Source: Streptomyces hokutonensis | Lineage (GTDB): Bacteria; Actinomycetota; Actinomycetes; Streptomycetales; Streptomycetaceae | Direction of reading: 5' to 3' | DNA length: 63,563 bases | Assembly (NCBI RefSeq): GCF_000376565.1 | Contig: NZ_BARG01000074.1 | Location: 1 to 63,563, forward strand | Part shown: in pieces, positions 1 through 7,139 of the stretch | Position numbering within the stretch: the first letter of the stretch is position 1 | How the letters are laid out: each line of letters opens with the position of its first letter | The notes under the pieces: model-generated | What the model was told of the DNA's origin: nothing | What the model saw: the letters and a program-made list of their open reading frames with translations, nothing else | The model's database searches: none | Program-made: the position numbers and the translations under genes

Positions 1-6
1 AGCCCC

Positions 7-23
7 GCGCCCCTTTGGGGCGC
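7..23 (-). terminator. Hairpin terminator after the lipoprotein gene
   Basis: A perfect 7-bp inverted repeat, GCGCCCC and GGGGCGC around TTT, lies 15 bases past the stop codon of the minus-strand gene that ends at 39. There is no U tract, which is normal for Streptomyces terminators. Confidence 0.55.
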
Positions 24-38
24 TGCTGGGGCAGCCGT

Positions 39-701
39 CTAGACCCACTCGACCGACACGTCCCGCGTCTCGATGTGCATGCCCAGTGGTACTCGCCACG
101 CGTCGACGCAGACCGTCCAGGTCTTGTCCTCGCGCGCGCCGGGCGCGATCGGTACCGGCAGCTGTTCCGTGGACTTGATGGTGGCCCAGTCGATCCCCAG
201 GGCGCCGATGATGTGCGTCCCGAACGTCACCGTGCCCGAACGGACCGCCGTGCCGCCGGAGTTGCGGAAGGTCAGGGTGACGTCCTCGCACCAGCGGTGG
301 GACGTGGGCTTGCGGGCGGGGGTGGTCCAGCTGAGGGCGGCCGGAGTCGTCGTAGGAGCGGTGGTCGGGGGCGAGGACTGCGGATGTGCGCTGCTGCGGG
401 CGGACTTGGCGGCCGGGGGTGAAGAGGGCGGGGCGGGAGTGCTGGACGTCGGTCCTGGTGTGGTGCCTGTTTCCGTCCCCGAAGTCCCGCTTCCGGCGGG
501 CGACTTGGGGTCGTCGAGCGGCACCAGCGTGACGCTCCCGGTCGGGTGGGCCGTCGTGGCGGATGACGGCCGGGGTGGGCCGACCGCCGCGTAACCGCCG
601 TTGCCGCTGCCCGCGCACGCGGTCAGCGTCACGCAGACGACGGCCGCCGACGCGCCCAGGAGGGCGCCTCGGCGGCCAGTTGTCCGTGTCGAACGAAGCA
701 T
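39..701 (-). CDS. Putative secreted lipoprotein, function unknown
   Basis: The protein has 220 residues. A basic N-terminus is followed by a hydrophobic stretch and the lipobox LTAC with the lipidated Cys at about residue 29, so it should be exported and anchored to the outer face of the membrane. Residues about 40-120 are a low-complexity Ser/Thr/Pro linker. The last 95 residues look like a small beta-rich domain with two Cys (WCEDVT and WTVCVD) that could form a disulfide. No enzymatic motif is visible and the family is not recognised. It sits downstream of a sigma gene on the same strand with a 38-bp gap, so read-through transcription is possible. No strong ribosome binding site precedes the chosen ATG. 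Confidence 0.8.
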   Translation of the reverse strand: MLRSTRTTGRRGALLGASAAVVCVTLTACAGSGNGGYAAVGPPRPSSATTAHPTGSVTLVPLDDPKSPAGSGTSGTETGTTPGPTSSTPAPPSSPPAAKSARSSAHPQSSPPTTAPTTTPAALSWTTPARKPTSHRWCEDVTLTFRNSGGTAVRSGTVTFGTHIIGALGIDWATIKSTEQLPVPIAPGAREDKTWTVCVDAWRVPLGMHIETRDVSVEWV

Positions 702-739
702 CGCGCCATGGTGGCTGACACTCCGTCAAATAGGAACCC

Positions 740-1630
740 TCAGTCGGAGATGAGGCCCTCGCGCAGGGTGGACAGGGTGCGCGTGAGGAGGCGGGAGACG
801 TGCATCTGGGAGATGCCGACCTCCTCGCCGATCTGCGACTGGGTCATGTTGGCGAAGAAGCGCAGCATGATGATCCGGCGCTCGCGGGGCGGGAGTTTGG
901 CGAGGAGGGGCTTCAGGGACTCGCGGTACTCCACGCCCTCCAAGGCCGTGTCCTCGTAGCCGAGGCGGTCCGCCAGCGAGCCCTCGCCGCCGTCGTCCTC
1001 GGGGGCCGGGGAGTCGAGCGAGGAGGCCGTGTACGCGTTGCCGACCGCGAGGCCGTCGACGACGTCCTCCTCGGACACGCCCAGGACCGCGGCGAGTTCG
1101 GGGACGGTCGGCGACCGGTCCAGCTTCTGGGAGAGCTCGTCGCTGGCCTTCGTGAGGGCCAGCCGCAGCTCCTGGAGGCGACGCGGGACCCGCACCGACC
1201 ATGACGTGTCGCGGAAGAAGCGCTTGATCTCGCCCACGACGGTCGGCATCGCGAACGTCGGGAACTCCACCCCGCGTTCGCAGTCGAAGCGGTCGATCGC
1301 CTTGATCAGGCCGATCGTGCCGACCTGGACGATGTCCTCCATCGGCTCGTTGCGGGAGCGGAAACGCGCGGCGGCGTAACGCACCAGCGGGAGATTGAGC
1401 TCGATGAGGGTGTCCCGTACGTAACCGCGCTCGGGGCTGTTCTCGTCGAGTGCGGCGAGCCGCAGGAAGAGGGAGCGGGACAGGGTGCGGGTGTCGATGG
1501 CTCCCGTGGTCGGGAGGGCCGGGGCCGGTACGGCGGGTACGGCCTCGAGGACCGTAACGGCGTCGAGTGCGGGCTCAGCCTCGCTCTTGGTGAGCGTGAG
1601 CACCTTCGAGCTGCCCTGGTCTGCGGACAT
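740..1630 (-). CDS. sigN: RNA polymerase sigma factor, SigB/SigF/SigG family (SigN-like)
   Basis: This is a group 3 sigma factor of 296 residues. After about 60 variable residues there is region 2 (NLPLVRYAAARFRSRNEPMED, IVQVGTIGLIKAIDRFD), then region 3, and region 4 with the helix-turn-helix TQSQIGEEVGISQMHVSRLL near the C-terminus. Actinobacterial members direct stress, osmotic and sporulation promoters and are usually controlled by anti-sigma kinases, none of which is encoded nearby. The reading frame extends upstream to 1963, but the ATG at 1630 is preceded by AAAGGGGGTGGC and is the credible start. A second member of the family lies directly upstream on the same strand. The name sigN comes from remembered synteny (sigN-sigF order toward upp) and is less certain than the family. 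The 268-bp gap upstream (1631-1898) has no gene and should hold its promoter. Confidence 0.9.
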   Translation of the reverse strand: MSADQGSSKVLTLTKSEAEPALDAVTVLEAVPAVPAPALPTTGAIDTRTLSRSLFLRLAALDENSPERGYVRDTLIELNLPLVRYAAARFRSRNEPMEDIVQVGTIGLIKAIDRFDCERGVEFPTFAMPTVVGEIKRFFRDTSWSVRVPRRLQELRLALTKASDELSQKLDRSPTVPELAAVLGVSEEDVVDGLAVGNAYTASSLDSPAPEDDGGEGSLADRLGYEDTALEGVEYRESLKPLLAKLPPRERRIIMLRFFANMTQSQIGEEVGISQMHVSRLLTRTLSTLREGLISD

Positions 1631-1898
1631 GCCACCCCCTTTGGGTCGCGGGACGGTCGCGGCGATCGCCCCCGTCGGGGGAGCGGTGCCTTCACCTGAA
1701 TACCGGAGCCTGGGCCACGGCAAACGCGCTTCCCGCAGAATGTCACATGTCGGCAACACGCTGTAGTGACATGTCGACTTGTCTGTTACGAAACAGCCCT
1801 GGAAAAAGGGGGTCTGACGGTTTTTCAGCGCAGAACTGACGGGAAGCGCCCTGGTGAGCGATTCGTTCGTAACGGTGACAGCTCGCTCGCGCTTTCGG

Positions 1899-2771
1899 TT
1901 ATGCCTCGATGCGGTTCGCGGAGCGCAGCCGCTGGAAGCTACGGGCGAGTAGCCGTGAGACATGCATCTGGGAGACGCCGAGTTCCGCGCTGATCTGCGA
2001 CTGGGTGAGATTGCTGTAGTAGCGCAGGAGCAGGATCCGCTGTTCGCGTTCCGGGAGTTGGACGAGCAGGTGCCGGACGAGGTCTCGGTGTTCCACGCCG
2101 TCCAGGGCCGGGTCCTCGTAGCCGAGCCGGTCCAGCAGGCCGGGCAGTCCGTCGCCCTCCTGGGCGGCCTCCAGGGAGGTCGCGTGGTACGAGCGGCCGG
2201 CCTCGATGCAGGACAGCACCTCGTCCTCGCCGATGCGCAGCCGCTCGGCGATCTCGGCGGTGCTCGGAGTGCGCCCGAAGGCGGTCGTCAGATCCTCGGT
2301 CGCCGCGTTGACCTGCACCCACAACTCGTGCAGCCGGCGCGGGACATGGACCGTACGGACGTTGTCGCGGAAGTAGCGCTTGATCTCACCGATGACGGTC
2401 GGCATCGCGAACGTGGGGAACTGCACGCCCCGGTCCGGGTCGAAGCGGTCGATGGCGTTGATCAGACCGATGGTGCCGACCTGGACGACGTCCTCCATCG
2501 GCTCGTTGCGGGAGCGGAAGCGGGCGGCGGCGTAGCGCACGAGCGGGAGGTTGGCCTCGATGAGCGCCCCGCGCACCCGGTTGTGCTCCGGCGTACCCGG
2601 CTGGAGCCCCTTGAGCTGGCCGAACAGCACCTGGGTGAGGGCCCGGGTGTCGGCGCCGCGGCTGCGCGGCGCGGCCGGCGGGGCTTCCGTGACTTCCGTG
2701 ACTTCCTGGGGCGGCGCAGTACTGGCCGACACGGTCAACGCCACCTCTTCATCGGTCAACTCATCCGTCAA
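1899..2771 (-). CDS. sigF: RNA polymerase sigma factor, SigB/SigF/SigG family (SigF-like)
   Basis: The protein has 290 residues with the same architecture as the sigma gene downstream. Region 2 includes FRSRNEPMEDVVQVGTIGLI, region 3 includes VHVPRRLHELW, and region 4 includes LTQSQISAELGVSQMHVSRL. The two proteins share long identical blocks in regions 2 and 4 but differ at the N-terminus. In S. coelicolor the corresponding gene, sigF, acts late in spore maturation; the assignment here rests on similarity and remembered neighbours. The start is uncertain. The longest frame begins with TTG at 2771 without a clear ribosome binding site. Internal GTG and TTG codons a few residues on (EEVAL) follow GAAGAGG and could be the true start. 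A 14-bp hairpin at 2871 separates it from the Dabb gene upstream. Confidence 0.9.
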   Translation of the reverse strand: MTDELTDEEVALTVSASTAPPQEVTEVTEAPPAAPRSRGADTRALTQVLFGQLKGLQPGTPEHNRVRGALIEANLPLVRYAAARFRSRNEPMEDVVQVGTIGLINAIDRFDPDRGVQFPTFAMPTVIGEIKRYFRDNVRTVHVPRRLHELWVQVNAATEDLTTAFGRTPSTAEIAERLRIGEDEVLSCIEAGRSYHATSLEAAQEGDGLPGLLDRLGYEDPALDGVEHRDLVRHLLVQLPEREQRILLLRYYSNLTQSQISAELGVSQMHVSRLLARSFQRLRSANRIEA

Positions 2772-2870
2772 TAGCGGTCATAGCATCACAACACATGTGC
2801 ACTGTGTGCAAGCACCGCATATCACTGCGTTACGCCGTGTTGAGGGGCAAATTGGTTGACAGTACGCATA

Positions 2871-2901
2871 ACAGCCCTCCGCCGAAACGGCGGAGGGCTG
2901 T
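2871..2901 (-). terminator. Strong intrinsic terminator
   Basis: A perfect 14-bp inverted repeat (ACAGCCCTCCGCCG and its complement) surrounds the loop AAA. It lies 14 bases past the stop of the Dabb gene and upstream of the SigF-like gene, so it should end Dabb transcription and insulate the sigma gene. Confidence 0.85.
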
Positions 2902-2914
2902 TGAAGAGGGGTGC

Positions 2915-3208
2915 TCAGACTTCGTAGTCGGCGATCACCCAGGTCGCGAACTCGCGCCACAGCGCGACGCCCGCCTGGTGCGCGGGGTGTTCGACGTACC
3001 GCTTCAGGGCGTCGGCGTCGTCGGCCGAGGAGTTGATCGCGAAGTCGTAGGCGATGGGGCGGTCGCTGATGTTCCAGCCCAGCTCCCAGGAGCGCAGGTC
3101 CTCGATCAGGTCGCCGAGCGGGCGGAAGGCCTCGACGCCCGCCACGACCCGGGGGTCGTCGCGCTGGACGCCCTCGTTGAGCTTGAAGAGGACGAGGTGG
3201 CGGATCAT
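2915..3208 (-). CDS. Dabb-family (stress-responsive A/B barrel) protein
   Basis: This is a 97-residue cytoplasmic protein. It opens with IRHLVLFKL, the first beta strand of the dimeric alpha/beta barrel fold PF07876, then an acidic helix, the segment IAYDFAINSSADDADALKRY, and the terminal HPAH region ending in IADYEV. The whole protein is one Dabb domain. Family members are small ferredoxin-like dimers; some are enzymes (for example olivetolic acid cyclase), but most bacterial single-domain forms have no known substrate. An upstream GTG at 3214 is possible, but GGGAG lies only two bases from it. The ATG at 3208 has proper spacing. Confidence 0.85.
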   Translation of the reverse strand: MIRHLVLFKLNEGVQRDDPRVVAGVEAFRPLGDLIEDLRSWELGWNISDRPIAYDFAINSSADDADALKRYVEHPAHQAGVALWREFATWVIADYEV

Positions 3209-3230
3209 CTGCACGCTCCCGGGTGGTCGG

Positions 3231-3407
3231 CTACTGCGCCCCGTCGGCCAGCCAGGTCATGAAGTCGCCGATGGCCTTCGCGGCGTCCGATATGCCTTCG
3301 AAGCCTATCTGGACGTAGTCGGCCGCCTTGGACGGGTCCGTGATGATCACGTACAGCGCGAAGACCACGAGCACATAGACGGCGATCTTCTTCGCGTTCA
3401 CCGCCAT
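3231..3407 (-). CDS. Small single-pass membrane protein, actinobacterial
   Basis: The protein has 58 residues. After a short positive N-terminus (MAVNAKK) there is one transmembrane helix (IAVYVLVVFALYVII), then a soluble amphipathic tail that ends with FMTWLADGAQ. The ATG is preceded by GGGGAGG at good spacing. A much longer frame runs upstream to 3926 but crosses the tRNA and reads backwards over tadA, so the short form is correct. Function is unknown. It is 22 bp upstream of the Dabb gene and on the same strand, so the two may be cotranscribed. Confidence 0.75.
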   Translation of the reverse strand: MAVNAKKIAVYVLVVFALYVIITDPSKAADYVQIGFEGISDAAKAIGDFMTWLADGAQ

Positions 3408-3495
3408 CGCGGCCTCCCCTGTGACTGCTGTGCCCGAGGGCCCCCTGTTGCCGGCGGTGAGTTTAACCTTCACGGCCGTTTTTGGATCTACGCAC

Positions 3496-3525
3496 GGAGG
3501 GCCCCGTCTCTCGACGGGGCCCTCC
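3496..3525 (-). terminator. Terminator of tRNA-Ser
   Basis: A perfect 13-bp inverted repeat (GGAGGGCCCCGTC and its complement) with the loop TCTC lies five bases past the 3' end of the tRNA gene on the minus strand. Confidence 0.85.
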
Positions 3526-3530
3526 AGAAG

Positions 3531-3615
3531 CGGTAGCGGAGGGATTTGAACCCTCGGTGACTTGCGCCACACTCGCTTTCGAGGCGAGCTCCTTCGGCCG
3601 CTCGGACACGCTACC
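3531..3615 (-). tRNA. tRNA-Ser(CGA)
   Basis: The minus strand folds as an 85-nt class II tRNA. The acceptor arms are GGTAGCG and CGCTACC with G as discriminator. The anticodon stem CTCGC/GCGAG encloses the loop CTCGAAA with anticodon CGA, which reads UCG. A variable arm (TGTGGCGCAAGTCACC) typical of serine tRNAs is present, and the T loop contains TTCAAAT. CCA is not encoded. A strong terminator follows directly. Confidence 0.95.
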
Positions 3616-3682
3616 GAGAGAGACCTTACAACAAGGTGGGGTGTGGTTTGAAATCGGTAATCGGGCCCCGCCACCGTTCCTG

Positions 3683-4114
3683 CTAGCGGTCGCGGAAGAA
3701 CTCCGTGAGCAGCTGCGCGCACTCGTCCGCGAGCACGCCTTCGATCACCTCGGGGCGGTGGTTGAGCCGCCGGTCGCGGACGACGTCGAAGAGCGAGCCG
3801 GCCGCGCCGGCCTTCTCGTCGCGGGCGCCGTAGACGACCCGGTCGACCCGGGACTGCACGAGCGCGCCCGCGCACATCGTGCAGGGCTCGAGGGTCACGA
3901 CGAGGGTGCAGCCGGACAGCCGCCACTCACCGAGGTGAGCGGCGGCTCTGCGGATCGCGAGGACCTCGGCGTGCGCCGTCGGATCGCCGCTGGCCTCGCG
4001 TTCGTTGTGCCCGGTGGCGAGCACGGTCGTACCGTCCGGGGACAGTACGACCGCGCCGACCGGGACGTCGCCGCCCGGGGCGGCCGCTCCGGCCTCGTCC
4101 AGGGCGAGCCGCAT
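3683..4114 (-). CDS. tadA: tRNA-specific adenosine deaminase TadA
   Basis: The enzyme deaminates the wobble adenosine A34 of tRNA-Arg(ACG) to inosine. The zinc-dependent cytidine deaminase fold is clear: HAE at residues 48-50 (zinc ligand and catalytic Glu) and PCTMC at 77-81 (the two zinc Cys), followed by VVYGARDEKAGAAGS, which matches the conserved RNA-contact region. The protein has 143 residues from the ATG at 4114. Homologues are often slightly longer, and an in-frame CTG lies upstream, so the N-terminus may be a little extended. It follows the deaminase-associated gene at 4171, an arrangement common in actinobacteria. Confidence 0.92.
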   Translation of the reverse strand: MRLALDEAGAAAPGGDVPVGAVVLSPDGTTVLATGHNEREASGDPTAHAEVLAIRRAAAHLGEWRLSGCTLVVTLEPCTMCAGALVQSRVDRVVYGARDEKAGAAGSLFDVVRDRRLNHRPEVIEGVLADECAQLLTEFFRDR

Positions 4115-4170
4115 CGCGGCCCGCCACCGGTCGCGTACCGGGTCCGAAGGCCCTTCTGCGCGTGCTGTGG

Positions 4171-4704
4171 TCAGCGGACGGTCTCCAGGACCTCCGAGGC
4201 CCCCAGGGCCTCGGCGATGGCGCTCAGCGCGTCGTCTGCGTCGAGTTGGCGCAGCTCCTTCTCGCCGACGCCCAGGTCGTCGAGGATCTGGCTGTCCCCG
4301 ACCGGGCTGTGCGGAACGGCCTCGGCCGAGGTGCCGTCCTCGTCGTCGTCCTCCTCGGAGTCACCGTCCTCGGTGCCGTCGAGGTCGAGGGAGTCCAGAT
4401 CGACGACGTCGTCGTCGTCCGGATCCCTGCCGAGCAGCTCGTCCGTGAGCAGGATCTCGCCGTACGAGCTGCGGGCTGCCGCAGCTGCGTCCGAGACGTA
4501 GATCCGGGGGTCGTCCTCGCCGTCGATGCGGACGACGCCGAACCAGGCGTCCTCCTGCTCGATGAGCACCAGCACCGTGTCGTCCTCGGGCGAGGCTTCA
4601 CGGGCCAGTTCGGCCAGATCCGACAGGCTCTCGACATCGTCGAGCTCTGTGTCGCTCGCTTCCCACCCGTCTTCGGTGCGCGCGAGCAGTGCGGCGAAGT
4701 ACAC
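4171..4704 (-). CDS. tRNA adenosine deaminase-associated protein
   Basis: The protein has 177 residues, is very acidic and has no signal or membrane segment. The N-terminal half (MYFAALLARTEDGWEASDTE, then DDTVLVLIEQEDAWFGVVRI) matches the actinobacterial family named for its linkage to tadA. The middle is a run of Asp/Glu (residues about 100-140), and the end (LGVGEKELRQLDADDALSAI) forms a helical segment. Its biochemical role is unknown. It directly precedes tadA on the same strand, which supports a shared transcript and possibly a shared task in tRNA editing. The 244 bp upstream (4705-4948) hold no gene and probably its promoter. Confidence 0.85.
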   Translation of the reverse strand: MYFAALLARTEDGWEASDTELDDVESLSDLAELAREASPEDDTVLVLIEQEDAWFGVVRIDGEDDPRIYVSDAAAAARSSYGEILLTDELLGRDPDDDDVVDLDSLDLDGTEDGDSEEDDDEDGTSAEAVPHSPVGDSQILDDLGVGEKELRQLDADDALSAIAEALGASEVLETVR

Positions 4705-4948
4705 CGTGACTCTCCCACTGGTCTTAGGCGTGCCGGTTGGGGGTCCCCCCGGCGGAGGTTACGGGCGGGGAGAGCTCGTGCTCCGAGCCCCACCCACTCG
4801 GAATCGTGGCAGAAACAAGGCGTTCAGGGGACGTCTTCGGCTCCCTGTGTCCGCCCGTGTTTGATCGACCACCAGCGGGATCGTACGCGGCGATCGCCGT
4901 GCACACGCACCGGGTTGGCCTTACAAGGTCCTGTGAGACAGGCCTCAA

Positions 4949-5143
4949 TTACCAGCGGAAGGTTCGCATACGCATGGCGTGGCGCAGCCGGGCGGCCTTG
5001 GCGCGGCGGGGCTGGACGCGGTCGCGCAGCTCACGGGCCTCGGTCAGTTCGCGCAGGAACTGTGCCCGGCGCCGTCTGCGCTCGGCATCGGTCTCCCGGC
5101 TCTCGTGCTGCGACGGGTCCTCTCGGGACTCACGGTCAGGCAT
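4949..5143 (-). CDS. Small basic charged protein, function unknown
   Basis: The protein has 64 residues and is rich in Arg and Glu, predicted mostly helical (ERRRRRAQFLRELTEARELR). There is no signal peptide or membrane segment. The frame is open further upstream to 5401, but that part reads backwards over upp. The ATG at 5143 has GGTGAGCC before it and is the best start. It is divergent from upp with a 148-bp shared promoter region. It is probably an actinobacterial orphan; no function can be assigned. Confidence 0.6.
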   Translation of the reverse strand: MPDRESREDPSQHESRETDAERRRRRAQFLRELTEARELRDRVQPRRAKAARLRHAMRMRTFRW

Positions 5144-5291
5144 CGGCTCACCACCCCGGTCCGTCCCTCCCACTTTCCCCCGGACGGGCGGTTTGATGCC
5201 AGTGCGGGCGGAATCGTGGCCGGTGGGGGCGGCGTCGCGGGCGGCCGGAGCGGGGCCGCGGCAGCCGCGGGGCCCGGCTACTGTTGTGGAC

Positions 5292-5927
5292 ATGCGTCTC
5301 CACGTCGTCGACCACCCCCTGGTCGCCCACAAGCTCACCACGCTGCGCGACCAGCGCACCGACTCCGCGACCTTCCGCCGCCTGGCCGACGAGCTGGTCA
5401 CCCTGCTCGCCTACGAGGCCACGCGCGACGTGCGCACCGAACAGGTCGACATCACGACGCCGGTCGCCGCGACCACCGGCGTCAAGCTGTCCTACCCGCG
5501 CCCGCTGGTGGTGCCGATCCTGCGGGCCGGCCTCGGCATGCTGGACGGCATGGTCCGGCTGCTGCCCTCGGCCGAGGTCGGCTTCATGGGCATGGTGCGC
5601 AACGAGGAGACGCTCCAGGCCTCCACGTACGCCACGCGCATGCCGGAGGACCTTTCCGGCCGTCAGGTGTACGTCCTGGACCCGATGCTGGCCACCGGCG
5701 GCACCCTGGTCGCGGCGATCCGCGAGCTGATCAAGCGCGGCGCGGACGACGTCACCGCCGTGGTGCTGCTCGCCGCCCCCGAGGGCGTCGAGGTCATGGA
5801 GCGCGAGCTCGCGGGCACCCCGGTGACGGTCGTGACGGCCTCGGTCGACGAGCGCCTGAACGAGCACGGCTACATCGTCCCGGGCCTCGGCGACGCGGGC
5901 GACCGGCTGTACGGCGCGGCCGAGTAA
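5292..5927 (+). CDS. upp: Uracil phosphoribosyltransferase
   Basis: The enzyme converts uracil and PRPP to UMP in pyrimidine salvage. It has 211 residues, the usual length. Diagnostic segments are PLVVPILRAGLGMLDGM (residues 71-87), VRNEETLQ (102-109) and the PRPP loop DPMLATGGT at 130-138. The uracil-binding C-terminus shows HGYIVPGLGDAGDRLYG. The frame is open upstream, but the ATG at 5292 gives the canonical N-terminus MRLHVVDHPL and other starts would add foreign sequence. A weak 6-bp inverted repeat at 5941-5956 may end the transcript before the convergent gene. Confidence 0.96.
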   Translation: MRLHVVDHPLVAHKLTTLRDQRTDSATFRRLADELVTLLAYEATRDVRTEQVDITTPVAATTGVKLSYPRPLVVPILRAGLGMLDGMVRLLPSAEVGFMGMVRNEETLQASTYATRMPEDLSGRQVYVLDPMLATGGTLVAAIRELIKRGADDVTAVVLLAAPEGVEVMERELAGTPVTVVTASVDERLNEHGYIVPGLGDAGDRLYGAAE

Positions 5928-5995
5928 GGGCGAGCAGGACTCGGGTCAACACCCGATTCCTGTACGGCTCTTACCTGCCGTGGGGCTCCCGGGCC

Positions 5996-6640
5996 CTACG
6001 AGCACGCCTTCGGTGAGGCACTGGCCGTCGGCGCCGGTCCGCTCAGCGCGGCCAGGGCCTTGTCGGCCGCCGCCTTCGCCGTGAGGTCCTTGAAGGCGGT
6101 GCCGATGATCAGGTCGACGGCGGTGCCCTTGCGGGTGGGCTCGGTGCGGCGCTCGGCGCCGGTGAGCTGGGTCGCGAGAACGGGCAGCGAGGTGTCGAGG
6201 GAGGCGGCGGGGCCGAGCAGTATCCCGGTGCCCTTGACCTTCTTGTCGAACTGCGCGGACGCGTTGCCCACGTCCCCGATCCTGAAGCCGCGCTTCTTGA
6301 GTTCGTCGGCGGTCGACTTGGCGAGGCCGCTGCGGGGCGTGGCGTTGTAGACGTTCACGGTGATCTGGGCGGGCTTCGGGACGGCGGCGTTCGTACTCGG
6401 CGAGGGGCTCACCTTCGACGCGCAGTCCGCCTTGGGACCGGCCGCCGCGGCCTGCTTGCCGCCGCCGGTGAAGACGTCGATGAGCTGCAACGTGCCCCAC
6501 CCGCCCACACCGACCACGGCGACGGACGCGACCACCATGAGGACGAGCCGCCCGCGGCGCCGCGGACGGCGCATGCGCGGGTATTTGTCCCCCGTGATCC
6601 GGTACTGGCCGCCCATGCCTGGGGGAGTCAGCATGCTCAT
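5996..6640 (-). CDS. Membrane-anchored LytR C-terminal domain protein
   Basis: The protein has 214 residues. A cytoplasmic basic stretch (MRRPRRRGR) precedes one transmembrane helix at about residues 32-55 (LVLMVVASVAVVGVGGWGTL). A Ser/Pro linker follows, then a LytR_C domain starting at ITVNVYNATPRSGLAKSTAD. This domain occurs at the end of LytR-CpsA-Psr cell-wall glycopolymer ligases and also alone, as here. The catalytic LCP domain is missing, so this is a stand-alone LytR_C protein facing outside. The ATG at 6640 gives MSMLTPPGM; the frame to 6706 is longer but lacks support. It is convergent with upp. Confidence 0.85.
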   Translation of the reverse strand: MSMLTPPGMGGQYRITGDKYPRMRRPRRRGRLVLMVVASVAVVGVGGWGTLQLIDVFTGGGKQAAAAGPKADCASKVSPSPSTNAAVPKPAQITVNVYNATPRSGLAKSTADELKKRGFRIGDVGNASAQFDKKVKGTGILLGPAASLDTSLPVLATQLTGAERRTEPTRKGTAVDLIIGTAFKDLTAKAAADKALAALSGPAPTASASPKACS

Positions 6641-6737
6641 GAGCGCAGCGTAGTGCGCCCGGGCGACGATGCCTACTAGATGATCATTCGACAGCGCCGA
6701 GACCAACCCGAAAGGGTCAACGGTCCACCGCGGTGGG

Positions 6738-7034
6738 TCAGTCCAACTCGAGGACGCGCGCGTGGAGCACCTGCCGCTGCTGCAGCGCGGCGCGGACCGC
6801 GCGGTGCAGGCCGTCCTCCAGATACAGGTCGCCCTGCCACTTCACGACGTGCGCGAAGAGGTCGCCGTAGAAGGTCGAGTCCTCGGCGAGGAGGGTTTCC
6901 AGGTCGAGCTGGCCCTTGGTCGTCACCAGCTGATCGAGGCGGACCGGGCGCGGCGCGACATCCGCCCACTGCCGGGTGCTTTCCCGGCCGTGGTCGGGGT
7001 ACGGCCGGCCGTTTCCGATGCGCTTGAAGATCAC
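6738..7034 (-). CDS. Conserved small actinobacterial protein, possibly ParB/Srx-like
   Basis: The protein has 98 residues and is soluble. It opens with MIFKRIGNGRPYPDHG and ends with the segment GDLYLEDGLHRAVRAALQQR. The DGLHR..AAL pattern recalls the nucleotide-binding loop of ParB/sulfiredoxin-like folds (DGHHR), preceded by a hydrophobic QGDLYLED strand. This is a structural guess; similar proteins are sometimes labelled as VapB-type antitoxins, but no toxin gene is adjacent. It is divergent from the HerA-like ATPase gene with 105 bp between starts. Confidence 0.7.
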   Translation of the reverse strand: MIFKRIGNGRPYPDHGRESTRQWADVAPRPVRLDQLVTTKGQLDLETLLAEDSTFYGDLFAHVVKWQGDLYLEDGLHRAVRAALQQRQVLHARVLELD

Positions 7035-7139
7035 ACGGAAAGCCTACCGGTCATGACGTTCCGGGCGCAGCCATGGAGACGGAGTGCGACGCTGGAAAAG
7101 ATGCCGCAAAGCCGGGCAAAAAGGGAACCGAGGGCTGAT

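Noticed and set aside
2778..2960. 60-codon Cys-rich frame between the SigF-like and Dabb genes
   Set aside because: It runs through the terminator hairpin at 2871-2901 and overlaps the Dabb gene. There is no ribosome binding site.
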